From: an uncultured Prevotella sp.
GTDB lineage: Bacteria; Bacteroidota; Bacteroidia; Bacteroidales; Bacteroidaceae
Reading direction: 5' to 3'
Assembly: GCA_900548745.1 (NCBI GenBank)
Contig: URLQ01000005.1
Location: 1 to 37,383 of the forward strand
DNA: 37,383 nucleotides
Below, piece by piece: positions 23,317-31,270 of this stretch (positions are counted from its first letter, which is position 1; every line of letters starts with the position of its first letter). Made by a program: the position numbers and the translations under genes. Under the pieces are notes generated by a model. That model searched no databases. It was not told the DNA's origin and saw nothing but the letters and a program-made list of their open reading frames with translations.

Positions 23317-24507
23317 TTATCGCTTTGGTTTATACTGTGGTTTCTTAGACTTGGAATGTAGAACGCTCATGTTGAACTTGAACTTCCAGCGTTCATCGTC
23401 ATCATCCTTCTTACCCCAGCCACTTGACTGACCTCCACCTCCACCACCAACAGACAACTGAGGCTGATATGGGGTAAGAATGACGAATAGCAGTACTGCC
23501 AGAGGTACGAAGTCAGAATTGCCATCCTTGGATGGAATGAGGTCGCCTTGGTCAACCAACTTGTCGTACATTGAATCACCGATAGCCGTTCTGACACTAG
23601 GCAATTTGAGTTTTGGCACTCCATTAGGATAAATGTCATCGAACGTCTTAGTGGTGCGAAGAGCAGTGAAATACTCGCTCATAGGCAAGCGATGCAGGTA
23701 GGCTTCACGCTTCTCCTCGTAGTGCTCACGGACGTTTTCATGAACGATCTCAATAAAATCGCCGTACTTCTCAGAGAGTTTTGCCAGAGTCATAGACTTG
23801 TCAATCTGTCTTCCGCTGAAACTGAATCCGTCTGTGCTGAATGAAACACCGAGAATCTTTCCGGTCACATTGTTGACATGGAGTTTCATCTTGATGTCAT
23901 CCTTTGCAAGTTCATTCTCAAAGCCTTTCCAGGTTTCAGTCTTTTCCTTTGCAGCACAGATGGCATCATAGATTTTGTACTTTGCCTTATCCTTACCACG
24001 AAGCCTGTCACGGCTGACATCTACCTTTCCTGACGATATGTGAAGACCATATTTCTGAGTAAGTTCAAGTGCTACACGAGCGGCACGTCCTACTTCAAAA
24101 GAGTCGCTAACTACGTTGCCGTTAGAATCAACACGAGTGGTTAAGCCGTGCATGTGAGGATTCTTTGCTGACTTATGACGAGCAAGGACATTCTCTGTGT
24201 CCTTGTAGCCCATTCGGGTTAAGAACTCAAGCCATATCCTGGTCATCAATTCGTCTGTCAGCTTTGGACTGTCCCATCTGGAAAAAGACAGGATGAAGTG
24301 TCGTACTGGCTCCCCAAGATTATGATCTCCCTTTCGGGCATACGAATCCATAAGCATAGCCATCGTTCTGTTATCCACATTGGGCGGTATTCCCGAAGAA
24401 TGATAAATCAGACGCGCACCCTTCTTTTGTTTGTCCTTGCCGTAGATGTCAGTGATGTAATCAATGGCACCTTTGAAGTTCTGTCCTTTTACAATCTTTG
24501 CAACCAT
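23317..24507 (-). CDS. Relaxase/mobilization protein (MobA/VirD2-type)
   Basis: The N-terminus MVAKIVKGQNFKGAIDYI is typical of Bacteroidetes relaxases. HFILSFSRWD (~70-79) and the metal-binding HKSAKNPHMHG (H111, H118, H120) give the HxH-type site of the MOBP/VirD2 domain. The nucleophile is probably a Tyr near the start (Y17 or Y22). It nicks oriT and leads transfer of one strand. The C-terminus is unusual for the family, with a membrane-like stretch (FVPLAVLLFVILTPYQPQL) followed by glycine-rich and basic segments. The mobC-like gene is 48 nt upstream. Confidence 0.85.
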   Translation of the reverse strand: MVAKIVKGQNFKGAIDYITDIYGKDKQKKGARLIYHSSGIPPNVDNRTMAMLMDSYARKGDHNLGEPVRHFILSFSRWDSPKLTDELMTRIWLEFLTRMGYKDTENVLARHKSAKNPHMHGLTTRVDSNGNVVSDSFEVGRAARVALELTQKYGLHISSGKVDVSRDRLRGKDKAKYKIYDAICAAKEKTETWKGFENELAKDDIKMKLHVNNVTGKILGVSFSTDGFSFSGRQIDKSMTLAKLSEKYGDFIEIVHENVREHYEEKREAYLHRLPMSEYFTALRTTKTFDDIYPNGVPKLKLPSVRTAIGDSMYDKLVDQGDLIPSKDGNSDFVPLAVLLFVILTPYQPQLSVGGGGGGQSSGWGKKDDDDERWKFKFNMSVLHSKSKKPQYKPKR

Positions 24508-24555
24508 TGTTATCCCATTTGTTTTGCTGATTTGTTATTCCAGACTGTTCTCCCA

Positions 24556-24942
24556 TTAGGCTTTCGACAAGTCACCACCTTTGAAGATTCGGGTTATCAA
24601 AGTGATGATCAGATTCAGTACTTCCTTGCACTTATCTTCGAGGGAATACAGACCTCCAAGATTTGCCTGGTGAGCAATCTGGTTTACGTTGTTTGCCATG
24701 CCAGCAAGCTTACGGACATAGTCAGTCTGTTCCTCATCCGTATATGCCACATCTGTCTTTTGGAGTGGTGCATCGTGCATCCACTTTTTAGGTGTTCTGT
24801 TATGCTTCTTCGCTTCCATTTCCATCTTCTCCAGATCAGTGTCATTGTATGAAACTTTGAACTGGTGGCGACGCTTCTGATATAATTCGAGTTTAGGGCG
24901 ACCGCCTTTCTGCTGTGTATCTATTCTATTTTGTTTTGACAT
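24556..24942 (-). CDS. MobC-like relaxosome accessory protein
   Basis: At 128 residues it has the MobC form. A basic N-terminus (KGGRPKLELYQKRRHQFKVS) with a ribbon-helix-helix-like stretch is followed by the conserved helix LAGMANNVNQIAHQANLGG (the NN.NQia.qaN motif). MobC proteins bind oriT and help the relaxase open the strand. It precedes the relaxase gene and its start faces the 25163-25384 repeat region, where the origin is expected. Confidence 0.85.
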   Translation of the reverse strand: MSKQNRIDTQQKGGRPKLELYQKRRHQFKVSYNDTDLEKMEMEAKKHNRTPKKWMHDAPLQKTDVAYTDEEQTDYVRKLAGMANNVNQIAHQANLGGLYSLEDKCKEVLNLIITLITRIFKGGDLSKA

Positions 24943-24954
24943 ATTCTTGTAAAA

Positions 24955-25155
24955 TTATAGTTCAACATAGCGCCAATGTTCTGACAGCATTAGGCAGATC
25001 GATGGCGTGTGCTCTGCCATATCCATAGGCAGTATGGCATTGCCAATCCTTCTATAGGTTCTGTGCAGTAGCCTCCAAATGAATAACTCTCCGGCATCGG
25101 TGTAAAGCCCTCTGGCATCATTTGATGATGGAATATCGCAGGATGCTTTAACCAA
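24955..25155 (-). CDS. Doubtful small ORF before mobC
   Basis: A 66-codon frame (NDARGLYTDAGELFIWRLLHRTY..) ends 12 nt before mobC. It only has a TTG start. A second frame in the same strand starts with ATG near 25127 (MPEGFTPMPESYSFGGYC..) and runs 43 codons. Either or neither may be translated. The stretch may instead be part of the transfer origin region. Confidence 0.2.
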   Translation of the reverse strand: MVKASCDIPSSNDARGLYTDAGELFIWRLLHRTYRRIGNAILPMDMAEHTPSICLMLSEHWRYVEL

Positions 25156-25162
25156 GGCTTAC

Positions 25163-25384
25163 AGGTGATTTTTCAACTCTGGCTAACGAGTACTGGGAGT
25201 GACTGAAAGTTCCAGAAGCATAGCGATGGATCTTGAAGTCACAGCCAATACTCATAGGAAGCAGCGTAGCGTCATTCGGCAGGTCGTAAGACCGTTGCTG
25301 TCAGACTCATCGAACCGCCAGAGGTGGTGAAAAATGAGTAGGTTTTGAGTACTCAAAACACTAACTTGCTTTGAAAAATCACCT
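25163..25384. repeat. Inverted-repeat region, candidate oriT
   Basis: A perfect 14-bp inverted repeat (AGGTGATTTTTCAA at 25163-25176, TTGAAAAATCACCT at 25371-25384) encloses ~194 bp. Inside it lies a perfect 18-bp palindrome, GTTTTGAGT/ACTCAAAAC at 25342-25359. The stretch has no convincing gene and lies upstream of mobC and the relaxase gene, where origins of transfer are usually found. It could also be a small mobile element with terminal repeats or an operator. No flanking target duplication is evident. Confidence 0.5.
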
Positions 25385-25415
25385 ACCTATTTTTTACCCG
25401 TTTACGGCATGGCTT

Positions 25416-26318
25416 TCAGCCTTGGTTTTCGACTTTTGAACGCTTGCCGTGAGGCTTTTGCCTTACAGGTGGAGCTGTGATAACCGAAGGAATTACAAAG
25501 CCTTGGTTGGCTCCAGTCATCTGGTTTACGATGTCAGTCATAGACAGTGGGGGTGCCTCTGTCGGTGACGAATCTCCTTGCTCCTGCAAGTCCTCAGAAA
25601 CGGACGGATCTTCATCAGAAGTTTCGTGCGTATCTATATTAGAAGATGTGTCAGGTTCCTGAGCATCGATAGACTCCGAAGGGTTATCAGCCTTGTCTGG
25701 TGAATCATCAGGTGCCTGCTCGTCAGACTGCTGAAGGTTGCCAGATTGGAACTGCTCAGCATTGTCAACTTTGATATGCTGCTCGTCTGCATCCTGGTTG
25801 GAACACTCATCGGGCAAAATCTGCTTGTCAGGTTGCTCAATGGGTGTGCCATCGGGATTATGACCAGAGGGAGAAGGATTGTCCTTAACAGCATCCGTAG
25901 GACTCTGTATTATGTCAGCCTTTTGTTCTCCAGAATGGCGTAACTCATGATAGCCATCTTCATCAGTCCATCCAACAACAGATACCATATCTGCTATGGA
26001 TGCCAGTTTGGAAGGAGTGCGACAGATAAGACTGAGTTCAACAAATCTGTCCAGTACCTTGGTCATTGGTTTCGGTCCTATGCCGAGTCGCTTACAGAGA
26101 GAGTTGACCGAGCAATCCAGTTCTCCCTCTGATAGGGTGATCTGAATGCCTCGCTTGACGATAGTACCATTGGTTTGGGATAACTGATTCAGTAATTCCG
26201 AATAGATATTCCAGATTGTTACCCCATTTGTTATCCCACCAAGGTATTCACAAGCCTCTGGAGAGAGCTCGACACGAACTTTCCCGAAGTGAAGTGTATT
26301 ATCATTTTTGTTTGCCAT
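25416..26318 (-). CDS. Winged-helix-like protein with long acidic tail, unknown
   Basis: Residues ~1-115 look like a DNA-binding winged helix (LLNQLSQTNGTIVKRGIQITLSEGELDCSVNSLCKRLGIGPKPMTKVLDRFVELSLICR). They are followed by ~150 residues of low-complexity Asp/Ser/Pro/Gln/Glu sequence that is surely disordered. The tail ends in a short basic segment (RQKPHGKRSKVENQG). I cannot name the family. In the mobilization cluster, upstream of the candidate oriT, it may be a replication or transfer regulator. The 241 bp up to the next gene (26319-26559) hold no convincing coding frame. Confidence 0.55.
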   Translation of the reverse strand: MANKNDNTLHFGKVRVELSPEACEYLGGITNGVTIWNIYSELLNQLSQTNGTIVKRGIQITLSEGELDCSVNSLCKRLGIGPKPMTKVLDRFVELSLICRTPSKLASIADMVSVVGWTDEDGYHELRHSGEQKADIIQSPTDAVKDNPSPSGHNPDGTPIEQPDKQILPDECSNQDADEQHIKVDNAEQFQSGNLQQSDEQAPDDSPDKADNPSESIDAQEPDTSSNIDTHETSDEDPSVSEDLQEQGDSSPTEAPPLSMTDIVNQMTGANQGFVIPSVITAPPVRQKPHGKRSKVENQG

Positions 26319-26559
26319 ACTTTGGTTGATTTACGTTCTCGCCTTGCAGGTGCCGGAATCAGAATTTGTTCTTCCGAGTAACCGGAATTAGCGAAGGATA
26401 GGCGAAAGAACTGTTCTCCTATATCCAGTATCAATGACAAAAGGGAAATGAATAGCCCTTTGGTTAATGGCACCGTAATGAAATGGATAGTGTTCAGACC
26501 TGAACATCGAATATCATTGATATAGGAAGAACAATTCTTATTCACCATGGAAGAACAAA

Positions 26560-26952
26560 TTATCTGCCTGTCTGTGCGCTTCTCATACCAAGCTTCTGCT
26601 CATGCATGATAGCAGCCTCTTGGATTTCTGTCTTAGAGCTCTGACGATTGCGACGAATCCAAGCGAGAATCTCTGACTTCTCGAAGTAGATCATCTTGCC
26701 GTTTGGACGGTAGAAAGGAATCAACTGGTCTGAGGTCATCTTGTAGAGAGAACTGCGAGCGATGCCCATGAACTTGGCAGCTTCTTCAACGGTTAAAATC
26801 TCCTTGCCGTTGTCAAGGATGTTCTCCATAGCTTTCATGCGCTCTTTGAGCTCTTCTACCTGCTGATGGAGGTCTGTGTCCTTCTGGACGTTGGTTTTCT
26901 TGTTTTCTGACATACGCATTATTGATTTAATTCCTTTGAGCAAGTGTGACAT
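26560..26952 (-). CDS. Excisionase-type helix-turn-helix protein
   Basis: The middle of this 130-residue protein is a MerR-like/HTH_17 domain. ILTVEEAAKFMGIARSSLYKMTSDQLIPFYRPNGKMIYF, then EKSEILAWI, is the classic pattern of Xis-like proteins in Bacteroidales elements. A coiled coil (LHQQVEELKERMKAMENIL) precedes it. Starts at 26919 (MRMSENKK) or 26913 (MSENKK) are as likely as 26952, and they fit the promoter at 26969 better. It may direct excision or regulate transfer. Confidence 0.8.
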   Translation of the reverse strand: MSHLLKGIKSIMRMSENKKTNVQKDTDLHQQVEELKERMKAMENILDNGKEILTVEEAAKFMGIARSSLYKMTSDQLIPFYRPNGKMIYFEKSEILAWIRRNRQSSKTEIQEAAIMHEQKLGMRSAQTGR

Positions 26953-26968
26953 TCGCGAAATGACGATG

Positions 26969-26976
26969 CAAAATTA
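26969..26976 (-). promoter_or_regulatory. -7 box of the HTH/mobilization unit
   Basis: On the minus strand TAATTTTG fits TAnnTTTG and points at the excisionase-type gene. Transcription would begin near 26962. Another minus-strand box (TAACTTTG) lies at 28531-28538 beyond the IS4 insertion, so the IS may have separated a more distal promoter. Confidence 0.5.
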
Positions 26977-27172
26977 TTATGAGTAGGAGCATTTTCAGGA
27001 AATTAGTCCTCAAAACCAGCCATTTTCGAACCAATTTTGTTAGTTTGGTCTCATTTCTACATGCAAAAGGTACCAAAGAATTGAATTTGCTTTATTTCTT
27101 TGACTATTGTCCAGTTGTATGGAAAAGCAAGAAATGTTTAGGCATTATCCTGACCTATCTTATATTATATAT

Positions 27173-28480
27173 CACTGCTGTCCAAAGAAAAAATCTTGGA
27201 CATGATTTAAATTAATTATATTCAATGAGTTATACGAATTTGATTTTTTCGAGATTTGATTTTGTACTTTTGCAAATTGTATTGCAAGAGACTGAAATCA
27301 TGAATCAAGGAAAGACCGTATTCGCTCAAATCATGTCGCTCATACCAAGATATGAATTCGACAAGTGCGTAAAGAGATACAATGGCAATAGACATGCCAT
27401 CGAGTTCAAATGCAGAGACCAGTTTATGGTGATGAGCTTTGCGCAGTTCACTGACCAAGTTAGTCTCCGCGGCATTGATGCAACGCTGGTTGCACTCTCT
27501 TCCAAACTCTATTCGAGCGGAATAAAGTATATCCAACGTTCCACTTTGGCTCATATCAATGAGACCAAGGATTGGCGTATATACCATGATTTCGGTCAGA
27601 TACTGATTGCTTGGGCAAGAGAGCTGTACCAAGATGAACCTTCCCGTCTTGACGTGGATGTTATCGTGTACGCCTTTGATAGCAGCACTATCAAGTTGTG
27701 CCTTCAGCTTTGTCCATGGGCTCGTCTGCATCATGACAAAGGTGGTGTGAAGATGCATACGTTGTTGGATCGGCGTGGTTCCATACCGACATTCATCTAT
27801 CTTACAGAAGCTGCAGTTCATGACTCTAAGACAATGAGTTTGATTCCTGTAGAGCCTGGAAGCTATTATCTCATGGACAAAGGCTACGTCGACTTCAAGC
27901 AGCTGTTTAATCACTTTCATCGTCAGCAAGCGTTCTTTGTAACAAGAGCCAAGGATAACATGAAATATGAAGTGCTGGAGGAACGTCCCGTAGACAAGCG
28001 GACTGGTGTTGTGAGTGATGCCATTATTAGGCTTACTGGACAGAAAACCTCACAATGGTATCCAGACGCACTCCGCATGGTTATTTATGAGGATTATGCT
28101 ACCGGCAACATTTATAGATTTCTGAGCAACGATTTCACTCATTCCTACCTGACTATAGCGGAACTCTATAGAGAGCGCTGGCAAGTGGAATGTTTCTTTA
28201 AATGGATCAAACAACGACTGCATATCAAGTCGTTCTATGGAACGAGCCAGAATGCTGTATTCTCGCAGATTTGGATTGCCATATGCGATTATCTGCTGCT
28301 TGCCATAGCTAAGAAGGTATATCATATTGATCAAAATCTTTATATATTATCTGCTGCCATTGGTAAAGTCCTCTTTGAAAGGAAACCTTTAGGTGAGCTA
28401 TTTGTTAAGCCCAAACGTCCTCAGAATGACTCCGATGATGGTCAGTTGACCTTATGGGAAAATTTCTTTGGACAGTAGTG
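27173..28480 (+). mobile_element. Complete IS4-family insertion sequence
   Basis: The ends are inverted copies (CACTGCTGTCCAAAGAAA at 27173; complement of CACTACTGTCCAAAGAAA ending at 28480). They are flanked by a perfect 9-bp direct repeat ATTATATAT at 27164-27172 and 28481-28489. The element is 1,308 bp with a single transposase gene whose stop lies inside the right end. The intact ends and duplication indicate a recent insertion. The stretch 26977-27163 to its left has no convincing gene. Confidence 0.9.
27300..28478 (+). CDS. IS4-family transposase
   Basis: ATG 27300 (MNQGKTVFAQ) fits a TAnnTTTG box (TACTTTTG) about 27 nt upstream. The longer upstream frame would cover that promoter. The DDE fold is visible: IVYAFDSSTIKL (first D), YYLMDKGYVDF (second D), and YRERWQVECFFKWIK, which fulfils the IS4 signature Y-(2)-R-(3)-E-(6)-K. 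At 392 residues it is full length and likely active. Confidence 0.93.
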   Translation: MNQGKTVFAQIMSLIPRYEFDKCVKRYNGNRHAIEFKCRDQFMVMSFAQFTDQVSLRGIDATLVALSSKLYSSGIKYIQRSTLAHINETKDWRIYHDFGQILIAWARELYQDEPSRLDVDVIVYAFDSSTIKLCLQLCPWARLHHDKGGVKMHTLLDRRGSIPTFIYLTEAAVHDSKTMSLIPVEPGSYYLMDKGYVDFKQLFNHFHRQQAFFVTRAKDNMKYEVLEERPVDKRTGVVSDAIIRLTGQKTSQWYPDALRMVIYEDYATGNIYRFLSNDFTHSYLTIAELYRERWQVECFFKWIKQRLHIKSFYGTSQNAVFSQIWIAICDYLLLAIAKKVYHIDQNLYILSAAIGKVLFERKPLGELFVKPKRPQNDSDDGQLTLWENFFGQ

Positions 28481-28489
28481 ATTATATAT

Positions 28490-28794
28490 TAGCAATTGGC
28501 TAACACGATAGCACGAATCGTTTTGTGATGCAAAGTTACGCCTAGATTGACGAACTCGGATAAAACGACCTTGCAGTGAGCCTGATATTAAAACTATTTA
28601 TGATACGAGTATGATTTTACGCGAATAATCATACTATAAACCATTCTCAAACGTGCATTTTGTTGAGTTTGATTTCTTATCAATCGATAGTGATGTAGTT
28701 GCGCTGTCCTGTATCAAATCCACTGTTCAAGAATCGTGAAAGGTGGATAGAAAAAATAATTGGAAGAAGTGGACTGAGTTTGAAAGAATTTTTG
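28490..28794. other. Non-coding junction region with an inverted repeat
   Basis: No convincing gene is seen here. It holds a minus-strand -7 box (TAACTTTG) at 28531-28538 and a perfect 9-bp inverted repeat AGTATGATT (28608-28616) / AATCATACT (28627-28635) with a 10-bp spacer. Its position between the mobilization cluster and the chromosomal genes makes it a candidate place for an element boundary. Confidence 0.4.
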
Positions 28795-28802
28795 TATCTT
28801 TG
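28795..28802 (+). promoter_or_regulatory. -7 box of the 32-aa peptide gene
   Basis: TATCTTTG fits TAnnTTTG and lies 10 nt before the ATG at 28813, so the mRNA leader would be only a few bases. Confidence 0.5.
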
Positions 28803-28812
28803 CACTGTAAAG

Positions 28813-28911
28813 ATGGCAACTGCACCACATTTGAGTTTCTTTAGATTTATTTTTCTGTTTTTTGGTGCAGGTTTGTTACGTGAAGCCAATCTTCTCCCAA
28901 AACGATATTGA
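28813..28911 (+). CDS. Small hydrophobic peptide (32 aa), unknown
   Basis: The peptide starts MATAPHLSFFRFIFLFFGAG and ends LLPKRY. It has one membrane-like segment and a positively charged end. A good -7 box lies just upstream. Compared with the peptide at 711-818, both are lone genes with hydrophobic cores including FF and LL pairs, but they are not clearly homologous. It stands between the IS4 element and a possibly truncated secreted-protein gene. It could be a toxin-like or element-maintenance peptide. Gene status is moderately supported. Confidence 0.4.
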   Translation: MATAPHLSFFRFIFLFFGAGLLREANLLPKRY

Positions 28912-28940
28912 TTTACAGATGGTTACATCATTTCTGAAAC

Positions 28941-29618
28941 CTACGAATTATAGCCTTGCTTCTCCCACGTGAACACCATGTTGTCGCCAGAAGGCTCCAC
29001 CTTCAAATTGATAGGACGAACGAAGCCGTTGATGTCGTTGTCGAGAGCCACGTCCTTTTTAGAACCGCTGCTTCTTTCTTGCCATTTGCCCTTCACAGTA
29101 ATCTTATGGCCATAATAGGAGAATGACTTGTTAAAGGAGAGCTTAAGGTCGACGGTATACCATGAATATTCTGTCGTATTGCTGTTGTATGGGCATGTCT
29201 GTCCACTCTTAAGATCTTGGAATTGTGCCGTGCCTACGTTTGTGCCATCAATATTAATATCCGAAGCCTTGTCGAAAGTACCAGGTCTGTCTTTAAGTTC
29301 AAAGTATATTGCATCAGATATATCTATCCACATGTCGTTAAGTTTACCCACCTCTTTATTATCGATGCAGAGATACACATCGCCAGTAAAACGGGCGTCG
29401 AAATCTTTGTATGCAAGCCTGTATTCCCAGTTGAACATCCATAACCTAAGCGTCACCTCCGTGCCACTGCTTGTATAGGACGTTTTGTCGATTATAACAA
29501 CTGGGTTGAGTGGTTCTGCGGCTGATGCGTTGCCCACGCCAGCCATGCACAAAAATAACGAGAACAGGGTATAGACAACCATACTGCCGATGTGTTTAGA
29601 GTTAATGTTTTTCTTCAT
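28941..29618 (-). CDS. Secreted protein, possibly C-terminally truncated
   Basis: ATG 29618 gives a classical signal peptide (MKKNINSKHIGSMVVYTLFS..GVGNASAAEP, cleavage probably near residue 34). A promoter box TAAATTTG lies at 29655-29648. The rest is strand-rich with Tyr/Asp/Lys and includes SYYGHKITVKGKWQERSSG. It ends abruptly after VEPSGDNMVFTWEKQGYNS. VFTWEKQGYN is the kind of strand found near the start of a fibronectin type III-like domain, so the gene may have been cut at the junction with the accessory region and closed by a chance stop. Function unknown; a cell-surface role is likely. Confidence 0.65.
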   Translation of the reverse strand: MKKNINSKHIGSMVVYTLFSLFLCMAGVGNASAAEPLNPVVIIDKTSYTSSGTEVTLRLWMFNWEYRLAYKDFDARFTGDVYLCIDNKEVGKLNDMWIDISDAIYFELKDRPGTFDKASDINIDGTNVGTAQFQDLKSGQTCPYNSNTTEYSWYTVDLKLSFNKSFSYYGHKITVKGKWQERSSGSKKDVALDNDINGFVRPINLKVEPSGDNMVFTWEKQGYNS

Positions 29619-29811
29619 ATTTGTTGATTTTATTGTTTTACATGCAACAAATTTAGCTAAAAATAGCATTAAGGCAAATAAAACAACCGGAAAATAACGT
29701 AAATGAGATGTAAAAAGTGGGGTAAAAAGGGGTAAAATCATAAAAAAGTATACTGCAGTACTTACGGGAGAGTACAGGAAAAGCTATATAGGAAACTGGA
29801 CAAGAACAACA

Positions 29812-29854
29812 TTTCTCAGGCTGTCTTTAAATGGATAGAAGACAACCTGAGAAA
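29812..29854 (-). terminator. rarA terminator hairpin
   Basis: TTTCTCAGGCTGTCTT and AAGACAACCTGAGAAA form a 16-bp stem with an 11-nt loop. The one non-complementary position becomes a G-U pair on the minus strand, which fits a transcript of rarA. It begins 20 bp after the rarA stop. Confidence 0.75.
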
Positions 29855-29874
29855 TGGAATTATCAATACATAAT

Positions 29875-31152
29875 TTACTTTTCCTTGAATCTCTCGCCCC
29901 AACATTCCACCATCTGTCGGTATAGTTTCTCCTCATTAGGAAAATGCTGTGCCTCCCAGATGCGCTGGTCCTTCAGTTTGTCCGGCATAAACTGCTGACG
30001 GACAAAATGGTTTGGATAGTCATGCGAATATTTGTATTCGGCAGCATAGCCGAGGTCTGCCATCAGCTTCGTGGGAGCATTGCGTAGATGAAGAGGAACA
30101 GGCAGGTTGCCCGTAGCCCTCACAATCTCCAGAGCCTTGTTAATTCCGTTGTAGGCAGAGTTGCTCTTCGGAGAAGTGGCAAGATATACCGTAGCCTCAG
30201 CAAGAGGAATTCGTCCTTCGGGCCAGCCAATCTTCATCACGGCATCAAAGGCGGCATTGGCAAGGAGCAAGGCATTGGGATTGGCGAGCCCCACGTCCTC
30301 AGAAGCACTTATCACAAGGCGACGCGCTATGAACGACGGGTCTTCACCACCCTCTATCATCCTTGCGAGCCAATAGAGAGCTGCATCGGGGTCGGAACCT
30401 CTGATGCTCTTTATGAATGCCGAGATAATATCATAGTGCATCTCGCCACCCTTGTCGTATGCCATAGGGTTCTGTTGCAAGCATTCCACCACCCTACCGT
30501 CTGTAATAACCACCTCCTCAGCGGAACTTGACTCCACCACGAGTTCCAGGATATTAAGCAGCTTGCGGGCGTCGCCACCACTATATCGCAATATTGCCGC
30601 CTTCTCCTTCACAATGATATTGCGCTTCTTCAGTTCCACATCATTATGTATCGCACGCTCCATCAGCTCCGTGAGGTCATCCTCCTCAAGGGGCTTCAAC
30701 ACATAGAGCTGACAACGTGAAAGCAGAGGACGTATCACTTCGAAGGAAGGATTCTCCGTGGTGGCACCGATAAGCGTGACAATACCCTTCTCCACCGCAC
30801 CGAGCAAGGAGTCCTGCTGGCTCTTGCTGAAACGATGAATCTCGTCAATGAAGAGTATGGGATTGTTCTCATTGAAAAACCTTCCGCCGCGCGCCTTCTC
30901 AATAACATCCCTCACGTCCTTCACTCCGCTCGTCACAGCGCTGAGCGTATAGAAGGGTGTGTTCAGCTGACTTGCCACAATCTGCGCCAAGGTGGTCTTG
31001 CCCACTCCCGGAGGGCCCCATAAGATAAAAGAGGTCACTCTGCCAGCTTCTATCATATTGCGAAGTACGGCATTCTTGCCTACAAGATGCTTCTGACCAA
31101 TATACTCATCGAGAGTTTTCGGTCTCATTCTTTCTGCTAATGGTTGACTCAT
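29875..31152 (-). CDS. rarA: Replication-associated recombination ATPase RarA (MgsA)
   Basis: ATG 31152 gives MSQPLAERMRPKTLDEYIGQ, the canonical RarA start (425 residues, normal length). Walker A is GPPGVGKT (46-53) and Walker B LFIDEIHRF (~99). Sensor 1 is within IGATTENPSFEV, followed by SRCQ and the family-typical C-terminal part GGEDPSFIARRLVISASEDVGLANP. RarA acts at stalled replication forks and single-strand gaps. A minus-strand box TAATTTTG at 31158-31165 would start transcription at or next to the ATG, so the mRNA may be leaderless. The gene is divergent from the nitrilase gene and belongs to the ordinary chromosome. Confidence 0.96.
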   Translation of the reverse strand: MSQPLAERMRPKTLDEYIGQKHLVGKNAVLRNMIEAGRVTSFILWGPPGVGKTTLAQIVASQLNTPFYTLSAVTSGVKDVRDVIEKARGGRFFNENNPILFIDEIHRFSKSQQDSLLGAVEKGIVTLIGATTENPSFEVIRPLLSRCQLYVLKPLEEDDLTELMERAIHNDVELKKRNIIVKEKAAILRYSGGDARKLLNILELVVESSSAEEVVITDGRVVECLQQNPMAYDKGGEMHYDIISAFIKSIRGSDPDAALYWLARMIEGGEDPSFIARRLVISASEDVGLANPNALLLANAAFDAVMKIGWPEGRIPLAEATVYLATSPKSNSAYNGINKALEIVRATGNLPVPLHLRNAPTKLMADLGYAAEYKYSHDYPNHFVRQQFMPDKLKDQRIWEAQHFPNEEKLYRQMVECWGERFKEK

Positions 31153-31229
31153 ACATGCAAAATTATGAAATATATTGCATACAGACAAAAAATATACTTC
31201 TAAAAACTTGCTGATAAAAGATAATGTAT

Positions 31230-31237
31230 TACTTTTG
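31230..31237 (+). promoter_or_regulatory. -7 box of the nitrilase gene
   Basis: TACTTTTG fits TAnnTTTG. Transcription near 31244 leaves a sensible leader for ATG 31271 and only a few bases for ATG 31250, which decides the start chosen. Confidence 0.5.
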
Positions 31238-31270
31238 CACAACATAACAATGGGTATAAAGCAAAGGAAT

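Noticed and set aside
26231..26548. 105-residue minus-strand frame overlapping the acidic-tail protein gene start
   Set aside because: Composition looks random and it overlaps a better supported gene in another frame.
26979..27215. 78-residue plus-strand frame left of the IS4 element
   Set aside because: It crosses the left end of the IS and its target duplication, shows no family features, and lies opposite the promoter of the HTH gene.
29737..29872. Plus-strand frame ending KWIEDNLRNGIINT as a gene remnant
   Set aside because: No start codon or promoter, and the stretch contains the rarA terminator hairpin whose wobble pair fits the minus strand.
30088..30531. Several plus-strand frames opposite rarA
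   Set aside because: They are antisense shadows of a strongly conserved gene.
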